58,614 bases of DNA from Amycolatopsis anabasis (GTDB taxonomy: Bacteria > Actinomycetota > Actinomycetes > Mycobacteriales > Pseudonocardiaceae), in the NCBI RefSeq assembly GCF_009765355.1, contig NZ_VTHK01000053.1, positions 1-58,614 on the forward strand, in the 5' to 3' direction. Both the position numbers and the translations under genes were made by a program. Positions 42,228 to 51,069 of the stretch are shown here, piece after piece (the first letter of the stretch is position 1; each line of letters opens with the position of its first letter). The notes under the pieces were generated by a model that was not told the origin of the DNA, did no database searches, and saw nothing but the letters and a program-made list of their open reading frames with translations.

Positions 42228-43382
42228 ATGGAACCGGTCAGCAGCACCAGCCTTCTCAGCGGCATCACCACCGCGTTAGTTGCGGTGGTGGCGGTGCCGG
42301 TCGCGGTGGCCTCGATCGTCGTCATGGCCGTGACCACTGCCGGCACCGTCGCGCTCGGCGGCTGCAGCGGCGACGGCGGCCCCGGCGGCGGATCCCAGGT
42401 CGTGGACGAGTCACGGGTGAACGCCGACCAGATGGACATCGCCCAGACCATCGTCACCGTCGTCCAGCAACGCCATCTCCCGCGCCGCGCCGCCGTCCTC
42501 GCCATCTCCACCGCGCTGGTGGAAAGCGGGATGCGCAACCTCAACTACGGCGACCGCGACTCCCTCGGCGTCTTCCAGCAACGCCCCAGCCAAGGATGGG
42601 GAAGCGCGGAGCAGATCCTCAACCCGGTCTACGCCACCAACACGTTTCTCGACCACCTCGTGGCCCTGCCCGGCTGGGCCACCATGCCACCAGGCAAGGC
42701 ACAGCAAGCGGTGCAGCGCTCGGGGTTTCCCGACCGATACGCGCCGCGCGAGCGCGAAGCCACCGCGATCGTCGGGAAATTCTGGACCGGCCCGGACAAT
42801 CCCGTTCCCGTACCACCCGCCCCCGGAGGGCTGGACAACCCGGCGCAGCAGACGAGCCTCGCGGCAACCGGGTGCAGCGACCAAGGCGGCTCGAACATCC
42901 CCCGGGACCCGGGCGTCGACCCGAAGAAACTCCCGCCAGACTTCCAGCCCCCGCCCGATCCTCGGCAGGCCGCCGCGGTCTCCTACGCCCTGGCACAGCT
43001 CGGGAAACCGTATGTGTGGGGCGGGAAAGGCCCAAACGGGTTCGACTGCTCCGGACTGACGCTGGCCTCCTGGGCCGCCGCCGGAGTCGGCATCCCCGCC
43101 GGCACCACCAGCCAAGTCCACGCCGGACGCCCCGTGCCCAGCCTGACCCAAGTCCAGCCCGGGGATTTGCTGTTCACCGCCGGATCCCTCGGCACCGCAC
43201 GCAATCCCCGCCACGTCGGCCTGTACGCCGGGCACAACCTGATCGTCAACAGCTACGACAGCTCGACCGGCGTCATCCTCGAACCCTTATCCGCCTGGGC
43301 GGACAAGGTCGTGGCGATCCGTCGGGTCGCCGAACCCAGCACGCCCTCCCCGCCACCGCAGGGAGGGAGCCCCGCCGCATGA
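42228..43382 (+). CDS. Bifunctional peptidoglycan hydrolase: lysozyme-like plus NlpC/P60
   Basis: A 384-residue exported enzyme. An N-terminal transmembrane segment (TALVAVVAVPVAVASIVVMA) anchors it. Residues about 65-175 form a transglycosylase-like domain (AAVLAISTALVESGMRNLNYG with the catalytic Glu, then GVFQQRPSQGWGS). Residues about 245-370 are NlpC/P60 with the catalytic Cys in GFDCSGLT and His in RHVGLYAG. It would open the cell wall for the transfer channel, as VirB1/TcpG-like proteins do. It ends in a Pro-rich tail that overlaps the coupling-protein gene. Confidence 0.92.
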   Translation: MEPVSSTSLLSGITTALVAVVAVPVAVASIVVMAVTTAGTVALGGCSGDGGPGGGSQVVDESRVNADQMDIAQTIVTVVQQRHLPRRAAVLAISTALVESGMRNLNYGDRDSLGVFQQRPSQGWGSAEQILNPVYATNTFLDHLVALPGWATMPPGKAQQAVQRSGFPDRYAPREREATAIVGKFWTGPDNPVPVPPAPGGLDNPAQQTSLAATGCSDQGGSNIPRDPGVDPKKLPPDFQPPPDPRQAAAVSYALAQLGKPYVWGGKGPNGFDCSGLTLASWAAAGVGIPAGTTSQVHAGRPVPSLTQVQPGDLLFTAGSLGTARNPRHVGLYAGHNLIVNSYDSSTGVILEPLSAWADKVVAIRRVAEPSTPSPPPQGGSPAA

Positions 43383-45265
43383 AACCCAACTCCAACAGGC
43401 CACCCGGACTCGACCGGGACGTGGCCCTGTTCGCCTTGCTCGTCGGCGCACTCGGCGTCGTGCTCGCCGTGATCACGATCCTCAACACCGCCACCGTGAT
43501 GGTCACCGCGGTGACCGGTGGCCCGTGGGAGTTCCCCGAATTCGGATCCTGGTTTGCCAACGCCGGTGACATCGTGTCCCACCCCGCCGCCCCGGGGACA
43601 GAGCTTGGGCAGCCGTGGCAGGCCGGGCTCGCCGGGCATCCGGTGCTGTACTGGATGCTCGTCGCGCTGCTGCTCGCGCTCGGCACACTGGCCGTCGTCG
43701 CGGTCGCGATCCCCGGGTGGCGGCTGCTCGGCCCCACCCCCGCCGGGCACGCGAGCCGGCGCGACCTGCGAGCCAACCTGTCGGTCCGGCACGCCCGGCA
43801 CACCGCACGGTGGACCCGTCCCAGCCTTGATGACCGGCAACGCCGCAGCGCGCCGGTCGAGGAGATCTCGGTGCCGCTGCACCGCGGCCCCAACCGGCAG
43901 CCGTTGTGCACCACGCTGGAAACCCCCACCGGCACCATCGCACCGACCCGCAGCGGGAAGTCCCGCACCGACCTCGTGCACAAAGTGCTGGCCGCGCCGG
44001 GCGCGCTGCTGGCCTCGACCACGAAACCGGACCTGTCCGAATGGGGCCTGCTCGCCCGCACCCGCCGCACGAACGGCGGCCCGGTGTGGCTGTTCGACGC
44101 GACCTCCACCGTGTCCTGGCCCGCCCAGGTCGCATGGTCACCCATCCTCGGCTGCCACGACCCCAACGTCGCACTACGTCGCGCGGAAAGCCTCGTGGAA
44201 GCCTCCTCGGTCGGGTTGAGGAACGTGGTCGGCAACGACAAAGTCTTCAGAGACCGCGCGAAAATCGTGATGCAGGCCTACCTGCTCGCCGCCGCGCTCG
44301 ACGGAAAGAACGTCGGCGACGTGGTCGGATGGGCGATCACCAAACCCCCCGACCTCGAACCGGTCGACATCCTGCGCGCCCACGGGCACACCGACCTGTC
44401 CAGCAACCTCCGCAGCGAGGTCGGCATGGTCGCCGAAACCTCCGACGCGGTGTGGATGAGCGTACGGCGCTGCCTCGAACCGTGGATGCACCCGCACCTA
44501 CGGCAGATGTCCATCCCCGAACCCGGCCAGCATTTCGACGCCGAGCAATTCCTCGCCGAGAACGGGTCGCTGTTCCTCATCGCCGGCGAGCACCAAGCCC
44601 CGCAGGCCCGGCCGATCCTGACCGCGCTCACCGAGCACATCCTGACCACCGCCCAAGACCAGGCACTCACCCAGGCGCATCGGCGCCTCGATCCGCCGTT
44701 CTCGGCGATCCTGGACGAACTCTACGACGCCACCCCCGTGCCGCGGCTGCCCGCGATCCTGGCCGACTCCGCCGGGCGGGGCGCGCTGATCCACTGGGCC
44801 GCGCAATCGGTGGCCCAGTTGGACGAACTCTACGACCAGTCCGGGCGACGCCAACTGCTGGACAACACGCTGACGCTCACCGCGTTCGGCGGCCTCAAGG
44901 ACGACAAAACCCTGGAGTGGCTGTCCACGCTGTCCGGGCAGCACCGACGCCGCAGCTACCAGCAACACTCCGAGGGCATGCTCGGCGTCGGCCGCACCGC
45001 CATGGGCAGCGAAACCGTGCCCACCTACCGGGCCGGGGACATCCGCACCCTGCGCCGCGGCCGGGTGCTGGTCATCCACGGCAACCTGCTACCCATCCTG
45101 GCCCGCACCGTCGACGTCGAGCAGCGCCCCGACGCGAAACAACTCCGCGCCGATGTGGAGACCATCCGCGCCGGCACCGCACCGGTCGGACCCGACGGAC
45201 GGCCCCTGGCCGACGGGTACGGCATGCTCCCGCGGGCGAGCGTGCCGGGGATCGGGGCGCGATGA
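43379..45265 (+). CDS. VirD4/TraG-type coupling ATPase
   Basis: A 628-residue protein with two N-terminal transmembrane helices (about residues 16-45 and 90-112), Walker A GTIAPTRSGKSRTDLV (G-K-S at 193-195), a DEAD-like Walker B in FSAILDELYDATP, and a TraM-recognition-type C-terminal part (TLTAFGGLKDDKTLEWLSTL). Coupling proteins select DNA or protein substrates for the secretion channel. No relaxase gene is seen nearby, so the DNA-processing partner must be elsewhere. ATGA overlaps link it with both neighbours. Confidence 0.92.
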   Translation: MKPNSNRPPGLDRDVALFALLVGALGVVLAVITILNTATVMVTAVTGGPWEFPEFGSWFANAGDIVSHPAAPGTELGQPWQAGLAGHPVLYWMLVALLLALGTLAVVAVAIPGWRLLGPTPAGHASRRDLRANLSVRHARHTARWTRPSLDDRQRRSAPVEEISVPLHRGPNRQPLCTTLETPTGTIAPTRSGKSRTDLVHKVLAAPGALLASTTKPDLSEWGLLARTRRTNGGPVWLFDATSTVSWPAQVAWSPILGCHDPNVALRRAESLVEASSVGLRNVVGNDKVFRDRAKIVMQAYLLAAALDGKNVGDVVGWAITKPPDLEPVDILRAHGHTDLSSNLRSEVGMVAETSDAVWMSVRRCLEPWMHPHLRQMSIPEPGQHFDAEQFLAENGSLFLIAGEHQAPQARPILTALTEHILTTAQDQALTQAHRRLDPPFSAILDELYDATPVPRLPAILADSAGRGALIHWAAQSVAQLDELYDQSGRRQLLDNTLTLTAFGGLKDDKTLEWLSTLSGQHRRRSYQQHSEGMLGVGRTAMGSETVPTYRAGDIRTLRRGRVLVIHGNLLPILARTVDVEQRPDAKQLRADVETIRAGTAPVGPDGRPLADGYGMLPRASVPGIGAR

Positions 45266-46056
45266 GCGAGGACGAAGAGATCCCCACCCGGCCCGACGAC
45301 CCTCCAGAACCGGGCGGCCAGCACCAACCGGCCCGGCCTGCCGGGCGGGGCCGCGCGGACTGGCGCTCGCACGTCGACGTGCTCTGGGAACGCATCGACC
45401 ACACCCAGGAACAACTCGCCGCGCTCAAAGCCAGCCTGCAGAAAGTAGCCCGGCTGGTAGCCGAGGTGCGCGACCAGCAGAAGGACCTCGCGGTCCAGGT
45501 CCAGCAACTCGTGGACACCGAACCCGACGAGGGCGGTGATGACCGGCAGCACCGGCCCGCGCCCTGGGTGATCTTCCCGCCCCCGCCCGCCGCCGAGGAC
45601 AAGGAGCACCAGGACCAGAACCCGCTGTTCACGCTCGCGATGTTCGTCGAGTTCTACAACCGCACCTACGTCGGCCTGCCCGGCAGCCGGGCCGTGCCGA
45701 TCCCCGTCTGCTGGCTCAACCATCCCGGCCTCGTCGCCGAGCTCGCCACGCTGGCCTACGCGTGGCGCTCGGCCAACCTCGGCCCCTCGGCCAACATCCA
45801 GCAAGCCGAGTACTGGCACCACCACTGGCGCCCCGGCTTCGCCGCCCGGCTGGCCACCGAATGGACCCACACCCACTGCCGCACCGACGGCCACAAACAA
45901 ACCGGCGCCCCAGCACGCCTGGACCGGTTCACCCTCGCCGAACAACCCACGCCCGGCGCCGAGCAGCCCTCGACCGCGCCCGAACAGCACACCGCGCCCC
46001 CAGCGGGCGGCGCGCTCCCCGGACAGGAGGCATCACGCGATGACACCACCCCATGA
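45262..46056 (+). CDS. DUF4913-type transfer-associated protein
   Basis: A 264-residue cytoplasmic protein. The N-terminal part is acidic and Pro-rich, then a coiled coil follows (HTQEQLAALKASLQKVARLVAEV, about residues 45-80), then a DUF4913 core of about 90 residues with NPLFTLAMFVEFYNRTY, WLNHPGLVAELATLAYAWRS and the Trp-rich QAEYWHHHWRPGF. DUF4913 proteins are frequent on actinobacterial plasmids and ICEs and of unknown function. It starts inside the stop of the VirD4 gene and overlaps the ATP-grasp gene by 17 bases, so it bridges the transfer operon and the next genes. Confidence 0.78.
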   Translation: MSEDEEIPTRPDDPPEPGGQHQPARPAGRGRADWRSHVDVLWERIDHTQEQLAALKASLQKVARLVAEVRDQQKDLAVQVQQLVDTEPDEGGDDRQHRPAPWVIFPPPPAAEDKEHQDQNPLFTLAMFVEFYNRTYVGLPGSRAVPIPVCWLNHPGLVAELATLAYAWRSANLGPSANIQQAEYWHHHWRPGFAARLATEWTHTHCRTDGHKQTGAPARLDRFTLAEQPTPGAEQPSTAPEQHTAPPAGGALPGQEASRDDTTP

Positions 46057-47401
46057 ACAACCCGGCACCACGCTGCGCGACCGGCCGATCGTCGCGATCA
46101 GCCCCCACCCCGAGGACCTGCTCCCACTCGTGCACTCAGCGACGCGGGCCACGCTGGTGTGCTGCGCCTCCGTGCACGACTACCTGGCGAACCCCGTGGT
46201 CGCCGGGTTCTCCCTCGAGGACACCGACCGGATCCGCCGCCCCTGGGGACCGCGGCACCTGGACCAGCTCGCCCGCTACGCGCAGGTGGCCGTGAACGCC
46301 GTCGCTGACCCGGACACACCGGTGCTGGTCGTGCCGTGGGCGGCGAGCCCCGCCTGGCGCGCGGTCACCGGCCAGTGGCCGGGCCTGGTCGAGCTCGCCG
46401 ACATCTCCCACGGCACCGTCGCGGAGCTGGCGGACAAGGCCATCCTGCGCGACCACTTGCTCCGGCTCGGTATCCCTGTGCCGCCCTACCTGGTGCAGGC
46501 GGCGGCCGCGTTAGTCCATCAGCGCATTACCGGCAAGCTGGGCACCCCGTTCCTCCTGCAGGTGCCCACCCCGGCGACCGGACACGACATCTCTCTGATC
46601 GAGTCCACTGACGATCTCCACCGCATGCTCAACGCTCGTCCGGACGTGACGAGGTGGATCGTCTCGAACCTTCCCGGACGCTCCACCCTGACCTACCAGG
46701 CGCTCGTCGACACCGAGACCGTGACGGTGAACGCCCCGTCGACGCGCCTGTCCAGCATCTCCGAGACCGGCGCTCCACCGGGCGTTTACTGCGGCGCCGT
46801 GTACGGCCCGCACGACCACCTCGACCCCGACACCGTCCGCGCCGGGCGGGAGCTGACCGACACGATCGGAGCTTGGCTGGCCGGCCGCGGCTACCGAGGT
46901 GCGTTCCACGTCGACTATGTGCTCACCGATTACGGCCCCCACCTGCTCGACCTCCACCTTGGGCCGCACGCCTCGGTGACCCTGCAGAGCGAATTCGACG
47001 CCGAACGCGGACAGCAGCCGCTGTTGATCCGCCACCTGGACGCCGTCCTCGGTCGGCGCGCGACCCGAACCACGTCACCGGCGCCGACCCGACCGATCAC
47101 GCAGCTGGAGCTTCGCTCAACACGACCCGAACACACCGTCCGGTACAGCCCACCAGCCGGGCTGTACCGGGTGGCCCACGACCGGCTCGTCGAGCACCAC
47201 CGAGGCCTGACCGGACCACCCGGACCCGACAGCGACCTCATCCGTGTCTCCGGCGCGCCACGGCCCGGAACCCGCCTGACCCCCGGAGCAACGCTGGCGC
47301 GGATCACCACCAGCTGCCCGCTCACCACACCCGACGGCACCGAACTCACCGACACAGGAAAACGGTGGATCCGGGCGGTGCGCTCCGTGGTGTCGTGCTG
47401 A
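46040..47401 (+). CDS. ATP-grasp-like ligase with altered metal site
   Basis: A 453-residue protein. After an N-terminal Rossmann-like part (residues 15-110) come the ATP-grasp signs: KAILRDHLLRLGIPVPPYLV, a nucleotide-binding lid, and the metal-binding end GYRGAFHVDYVLTDYGPHLLDL, where the usual E-x-N is D-L-H, so the metal site is changed. The last 100 residues form an extra domain. ATP-grasp enzymes join a carboxylate to an amine, including peptides and protein C-termini. The ATG lies within the preceding gene and has AGGAGG upstream. Next to it are two proteins with a shared GLHSGLGY end, which may be substrates (inference). Confidence 0.75.
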   Translation: MTPPHEQPGTTLRDRPIVAISPHPEDLLPLVHSATRATLVCCASVHDYLANPVVAGFSLEDTDRIRRPWGPRHLDQLARYAQVAVNAVADPDTPVLVVPWAASPAWRAVTGQWPGLVELADISHGTVAELADKAILRDHLLRLGIPVPPYLVQAAAALVHQRITGKLGTPFLLQVPTPATGHDISLIESTDDLHRMLNARPDVTRWIVSNLPGRSTLTYQALVDTETVTVNAPSTRLSSISETGAPPGVYCGAVYGPHDHLDPDTVRAGRELTDTIGAWLAGRGYRGAFHVDYVLTDYGPHLLDLHLGPHASVTLQSEFDAERGQQPLLIRHLDAVLGRRATRTTSPAPTRPITQLELRSTRPEHTVRYSPPAGLYRVAHDRLVEHHRGLTGPPGPDSDLIRVSGAPRPGTRLTPGATLARITTSCPLTTPDGTELTDTGKRWIRAVRSVVSC

Positions 47402-47475
47402 CCACCGATGAGCACCTCGGCGAACTCGCGCCCGCGACCGGCCAGGCGACCTGACAATGAAAGGAGTGATGCGCC

Positions 47476-48000
47476 GTGGCGAGCAGTCGGATCCCACTCA
47501 CACCCCTCAACGCCGCCGACCATCCCGACCGGGAAATCTACGTCGGCTGGGACCGCGGCATGCAGACCTACTACGCGCAGGTCTTCGACGGAGAAGACGC
47601 CAACGGCAACGAAGTCCTCCTTGTCGACCGCGGCAACAGCATCGGCGACCTGACCTACCCCGGTGGCGTGATCGACGCCGTCCGCGACTACGCGGAAATC
47701 CCCGCAGATCTGGCCACCCGACTCGCGGACGATCGCGCCGCGGACACCTCCACCTTCGCGCAGCTACGTACCGAAGCGGGCCACGTCGCCCGGCAGGCAC
47801 TGCAAGGCGACCCCACCGCGATCGACGCGATCCTTGGCACCAGCGCACCATCCGTCGACGACGTCGATCTGATCCTCGGTCCCCACACCGTGCACCGGGA
47901 CGGCACCGACACCGCCGGTGCCGACAACGCCACCGCACCCCTCGGCGACGACGAGGACTTCGGCGGCGATGACGGTCTGCACTCCGGGCTGGGCTACTGA
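47476..48000 (+). CDS. Acidic protein with C-terminal GLHSGLGY, short paralog
   Basis: A 174-residue soluble protein. Residues about 1-105 form a compact domain (SRIPLTPLNAADHPDREIYV, then GWDRGMQTYYAQVFDGEDAN) shared with the next protein. A Thr/Asp-rich linker follows, and the chain ends DDEDFGGDDGLHSGLGY. GTG 47476 has AAAGGAGTG upstream. No signal peptide or membrane segment. A fixed C-terminal octapeptide after an acidic stretch suggests a recognised tail, either for the neighbouring ATP-grasp ligase or as a secretion signal. Family not recognised. Confidence 0.82.
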   Translation: MASSRIPLTPLNAADHPDREIYVGWDRGMQTYYAQVFDGEDANGNEVLLVDRGNSIGDLTYPGGVIDAVRDYAEIPADLATRLADDRAADTSTFAQLRTEAGHVARQALQGDPTAIDAILGTSAPSVDDVDLILGPHTVHRDGTDTAGADNATAPLGDDEDFGGDDGLHSGLGY

Positions 48001-48245
48001 CCACCGCGATGCTTAATCTCCACTCGCCTTCGCCCCGCGCTCCAGGCCGCAGAGTTCATCAGTACGGCGGCTCTCACCGCCACAGGGCTAGCGTCGCCCG
48101 CTCGCGACCAGCACCGCATGCGGCTAGCACCGGCGAATGCGAAGCGCGGTACAGCACACGAGGTCGAAACGAGCGCGACGACTTTCCCACCCGAACGGCG
48201 TCGCCGTGGCATTCCGCCCCTGGCAACGGCGGGAGGTGACCGTTC

Positions 48246-49214
48246 ATGGCCGACAGCCGGATCCGGCTAGAACCGCTCGATGCCGACGCGCACCCCCAGC
48301 GAGAAATCCACGTGGGCTGGGACGACGTCCTGCACACCTACTACGCCACGGTGTTCGACGGCGTCGACGCCGACGGCGAACACATCCCGCTCGTCGAGCG
48401 CGGCACCGACATCGGCGAAATCCTCGAGCCCGCCATCGCGCTCGACGCCGTGCGCCCCTACGCCGAAATCCCCGACGATCTGGGGACAACCCTGGCGACG
48501 CATCGCGCCTCCGATACCGCCACCTTCGTCGACCTGCGCAGTGAAGCACGCACCACCACCCGGGAAGTCGTAGTGGGGGAACGCACGTCGATGGCCGCGC
48601 TGCTCGGCACCAACGACTACCAGGTAGCCGGAACCCCCAGCACAGAGGATGAACACGGCGCCGCGGTCCTCGCCGCGCTGCTCGACTCGGACAACCCGTT
48701 CGTCTCCTTCAGCGACATCGAACTCGACTTCGTCAAAATCACGATCGCCGAAAACGGGTGGGAACGCACAACAATCCACCCCACCTACCCGCCCCCCGGA
48801 GGCCACGCGGAAACCTACATCCGCGGAGACCAGGAACTCACGATCGGATGGGCCTGGCCTGGCCACGATAGCCCAACATACCTGCTCAGCCCCGTCAAAC
48901 TCGACGGACACCACCATCCTGTCGATTCGGCGACAGACCTCACCGACCTGGTACAGCACGAAAAACCAACCGACGGCACCCCCGTGATCGAGAAAGACGT
49001 CGATCACCTTCTCACCGAAATCCTCGGTGAACACACAGAAGACCTCGTCGACAACGCGATCACCCAGATCATCGACCCCCACACCGACCGACGACACGAC
49101 GGCGAGAACTACAGCCCCGACGCACCCACAGACACGACCGGGAATGGCAACCTCGATGGCGAAGGCGACGACAATGACGAGGACAACGGCCTGCACTCGG
49201 GGCTGGGCTACTGA
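48246..49214 (+). CDS. Acidic protein with C-terminal GLHSGLGY, long paralog
   Basis: A 322-residue paralog of the preceding protein. The N-terminal domain matches over about 110 residues (DSRIRLEPLDADAHPQREIH, GWDDVLHTYYATVFDG, YAEIPDDLGTTLATHRASD). It then has an extra domain of about 150 residues (FVSFSDIELDFVKITIAENG and LTIGWAWPGHDSPTYLLSP) and an acidic tail ending DNGLHSGLGY. The identical last eight residues in two proteins of different length argue for selection on the C-terminus. ATG 48246 has GGGAGGTG upstream. Function unknown. Confidence 0.85.
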   Translation: MADSRIRLEPLDADAHPQREIHVGWDDVLHTYYATVFDGVDADGEHIPLVERGTDIGEILEPAIALDAVRPYAEIPDDLGTTLATHRASDTATFVDLRSEARTTTREVVVGERTSMAALLGTNDYQVAGTPSTEDEHGAAVLAALLDSDNPFVSFSDIELDFVKITIAENGWERTTIHPTYPPPGGHAETYIRGDQELTIGWAWPGHDSPTYLLSPVKLDGHHHPVDSATDLTDLVQHEKPTDGTPVIEKDVDHLLTEILGEHTEDLVDNAITQIIDPHTDRRHDGENYSPDAPTDTTGNGNLDGEGDDNDEDNGLHSGLGY

Positions 49215-50072
49215 TTGCCGCCTCGGCCAGCTACCCAGGCAATGGGCGTTGATCGCGCGGGAGTCGCCATCGCTACGGCCGGTGTGTCCAGCCGTCGCGG
49301 AACGGTTGAGGAAATCCGCCAGGGTGCCCCAGGGTCAGCACGGGCAGGCGACGACGCTTGGCCGCGGCCGCCACCCCAGCCAGGGCGGCAAGCGTCAACC
49401 ATCCATGCCCGGTGCGCTGGGCGTCACCCGAGCAGGCCGGGCACAAACCGGCGCGTGGGGCGATTGTCGGCGCTGACCCGTAGGGCCTCCTCACCGAGGG
49501 ACGCACCAGCGCGGCCGAGTTGGCTCCGGCTTGCCACTGCCCGGCGGTCGACTCGCCGGTGGAGTGGTGCCGGTAGCTGTCGTGTTGAAGGGATAGATAT
49601 CGGTGAACAGTGGGGCCGTCGTCGCGTTGTAGATTTGTGCTCGGCGGAATTCGCGTACAGCGAGGACGGGCCACTAAAGTTTGGTATCTAACCCGGAGTT
49701 TCCCGCAGCTGCGCGAAGGTCACCGTACCCGCTCGATCTGCCGGGGATCCCCAATCGCCACAACCAGCGCACCCAAATTGCCCGGGTCATGTGGAACGTC
49801 GACAGGCTGGTCGCTCTGGTGGTGTGTTACCCCCGCTCGCTTGACGATTGACTGAACAAGGTTGGTGAGCATCGTCTGGTTTCAGCGATCCGTTGGTTAT
49901 GCATGGGAGCCGGGGGGTTCGCTGCAGATGGCGTGTGATGGTGGCTGTGTCCTGAGGAGTGTGCGACATCCGATCGGGTGAATCGGCGGTGGTGGATGGA
50001 CTTGCCTGTGGTGTCGTGGCGGGGCAGGCTGCCCGGTGTTGCGCGTGCTGTCGGCACGCGGTCATCGCCCTT

Positions 50073-50087
50073 TTGTCGGGGTGACAA
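50073..50087. promoter_or_regulatory. Short perfect inverted repeat upstream of the cas operon
   Basis: TTGTC-GGGGT-GACAA is a perfect 5+5 inverted repeat with a 5-base centre about 255 bases upstream of cas6. It may be an operator; no protein can be assigned. Confidence 0.35.
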
Positions 50088-50155
50088 CATGAAGATCTAT
50101 TAGGTCTTCTGGTGCGGTGACGTCGCATTATCGGCCCTCTCAGGGCCTGCACGGA

Positions 50156-50184
50156 GGGGTCGGCACAGCATTTGTGTCGGCCCC
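50156..50184 (+). terminator. Stem-loop followed by short T-stretch
   Basis: GGGGTCGGCACA (50156-50167) pairs with TGTGTCGGCCCC (50173-50184) through two G-U pairs and a 5-base loop, then TTCT follows. It lies 157 bases before cas6. It could terminate transcription entering from the left or be an attenuator for the cas operon. Confidence 0.5.
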
Positions 50185-50340
50185 TTCTGCTATCTACAGC
50201 TGGTACACGGCTTCCTGCGTTGCAGGCGACACGCGCGTCGAGCGCTGCTTGTGTGCGGTGTCGCGAGTTGCTACAACGGCCAGCCTTCAACCTAGTAGAA
50301 GTTCATCGAGATCGACTGAAACGCGGGAGGAGGTGGGGGT

Positions 50341-51069
50341 GTGCGGCTGGTGTGTGAGATCTCCACGCGGGCGGATCGGGTGCCATGGCATTCGGTGCTC
50401 AAGCCGGGCCGGGCGATCGTGTACGAGGCGTTGAGGCGTGCGCATCCCGAGCTCGGAGATCAGCTTCACGAGCAGGGTTGGGGTTCGCGGCGGATGCGGC
50501 CGTTCGGGTACAGCCCGCCGCGGTTTCCTGGCGCGCGGCGCCGGCGCGGGGTGTACCGGGCCGGCGGGAATGGCACGGTGGAGATCGGCAGCCCCTTGGT
50601 GGAGATCGTCCAGGCGATCGCCAATGGGCTGGCGGAGGAGAAAGTATGGGATTGGGGCGGTGTCGCCCTCCAGGTCCATGCGATCACTCCGGTGTTTCCT
50701 CCGCAGTTCGGCTCCGGGCGTGCCCGGTTCCGGACGCTGACCCCGATGGTCCTCAAAGGACCAAACCGGGACGCGACCGGTGCGCGGACCGACAAGCAGA
50801 ACTGGTTGCTGCCGGGGGAACCGGAGTGGCCGGCGTATTTCGAGCAGAACCTGAAGCGGAAGGCCGAGACGTTGGAGCTGGACCCGGACGTGACCTTGGA
50901 ACAGGTGCACTTCATCGGCTGCAAGCGGTCTTTCGCAGTGGGGCAGGGAGCGAAGGTGTGCGCAGGGGTCGAGGTGGAGCTGTCGGGGCCACCGAGAACC
51001 CTGCAGGCCATTCATGATTGGGGATTGGGACAAGACACATCTGCAGGTTTCGGCTGGGTGAGGCGATGA
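50341..51069 (+). CDS. cas6: CRISPR-associated endoribonuclease Cas6
   Basis: A 242-residue protein of the RAMP superfamily that cuts pre-crRNA within repeats. It has the ferredoxin-like start (VRLVCEISTRADRVPW), a middle with TLEQVHFIGCKRSF, and the Gly-rich loop at the end (DWGLGQDTSAGFGWVRR), the Cas6 signature G-x-G-x2-x2-G-F-G. A conserved His for catalysis is probably the one near residue 19 (VPWHSVL). GTG 50341 is the first codon after GAGGAGGTGGGG. It is the first gene of a tightly overlapping cas operon; its stop overlaps the cas8b start (ATGA). Confidence 0.9.
   Translation: MRLVCEISTRADRVPWHSVLKPGRAIVYEALRRAHPELGDQLHEQGWGSRRMRPFGYSPPRFPGARRRRGVYRAGGNGTVEIGSPLVEIVQAIANGLAEEKVWDWGGVALQVHAITPVFPPQFGSGRARFRTLTPMVLKGPNRDATGARTDKQNWLLPGEPEWPAYFEQNLKRKAETLELDPDVTLEQVHFIGCKRSFAVGQGAKVCAGVEVELSGPPRTLQAIHDWGLGQDTSAGFGWVRR

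Larger units (their letters stand above)
49215..50340. other. 1.1-kb non-coding or decayed region before the cas operon
   Basis: No intact gene is supported. From about 49735 the plus strand carries a fragment (IPNRHNQRTQIARVMWNVDR, ending TGA at 49850) with no start, probably a gene remnant. On the minus strand near 49400-49450 RAGLCPACSGDAQRTGHGWL has a CxxC but no believable gene around it. The 3' part holds the inverted repeat at 50073-50087, the hairpin at 50156-50184 and presumably the cas promoter. No CRISPR-like direct repeats were found. Confidence 0.5.

Noticed and set aside
49787..50290. 167-codon leftward frame before cas6
   Set aside because: Composition is low-complexity with many Arg, Pro and Thr, with no ribosome site or domain; it spans the hairpin and inverted repeat.
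49215..50340. CRISPR array upstream of the cas operon
   Set aside because: No regularly spaced direct repeats are present; only single hairpins were found.
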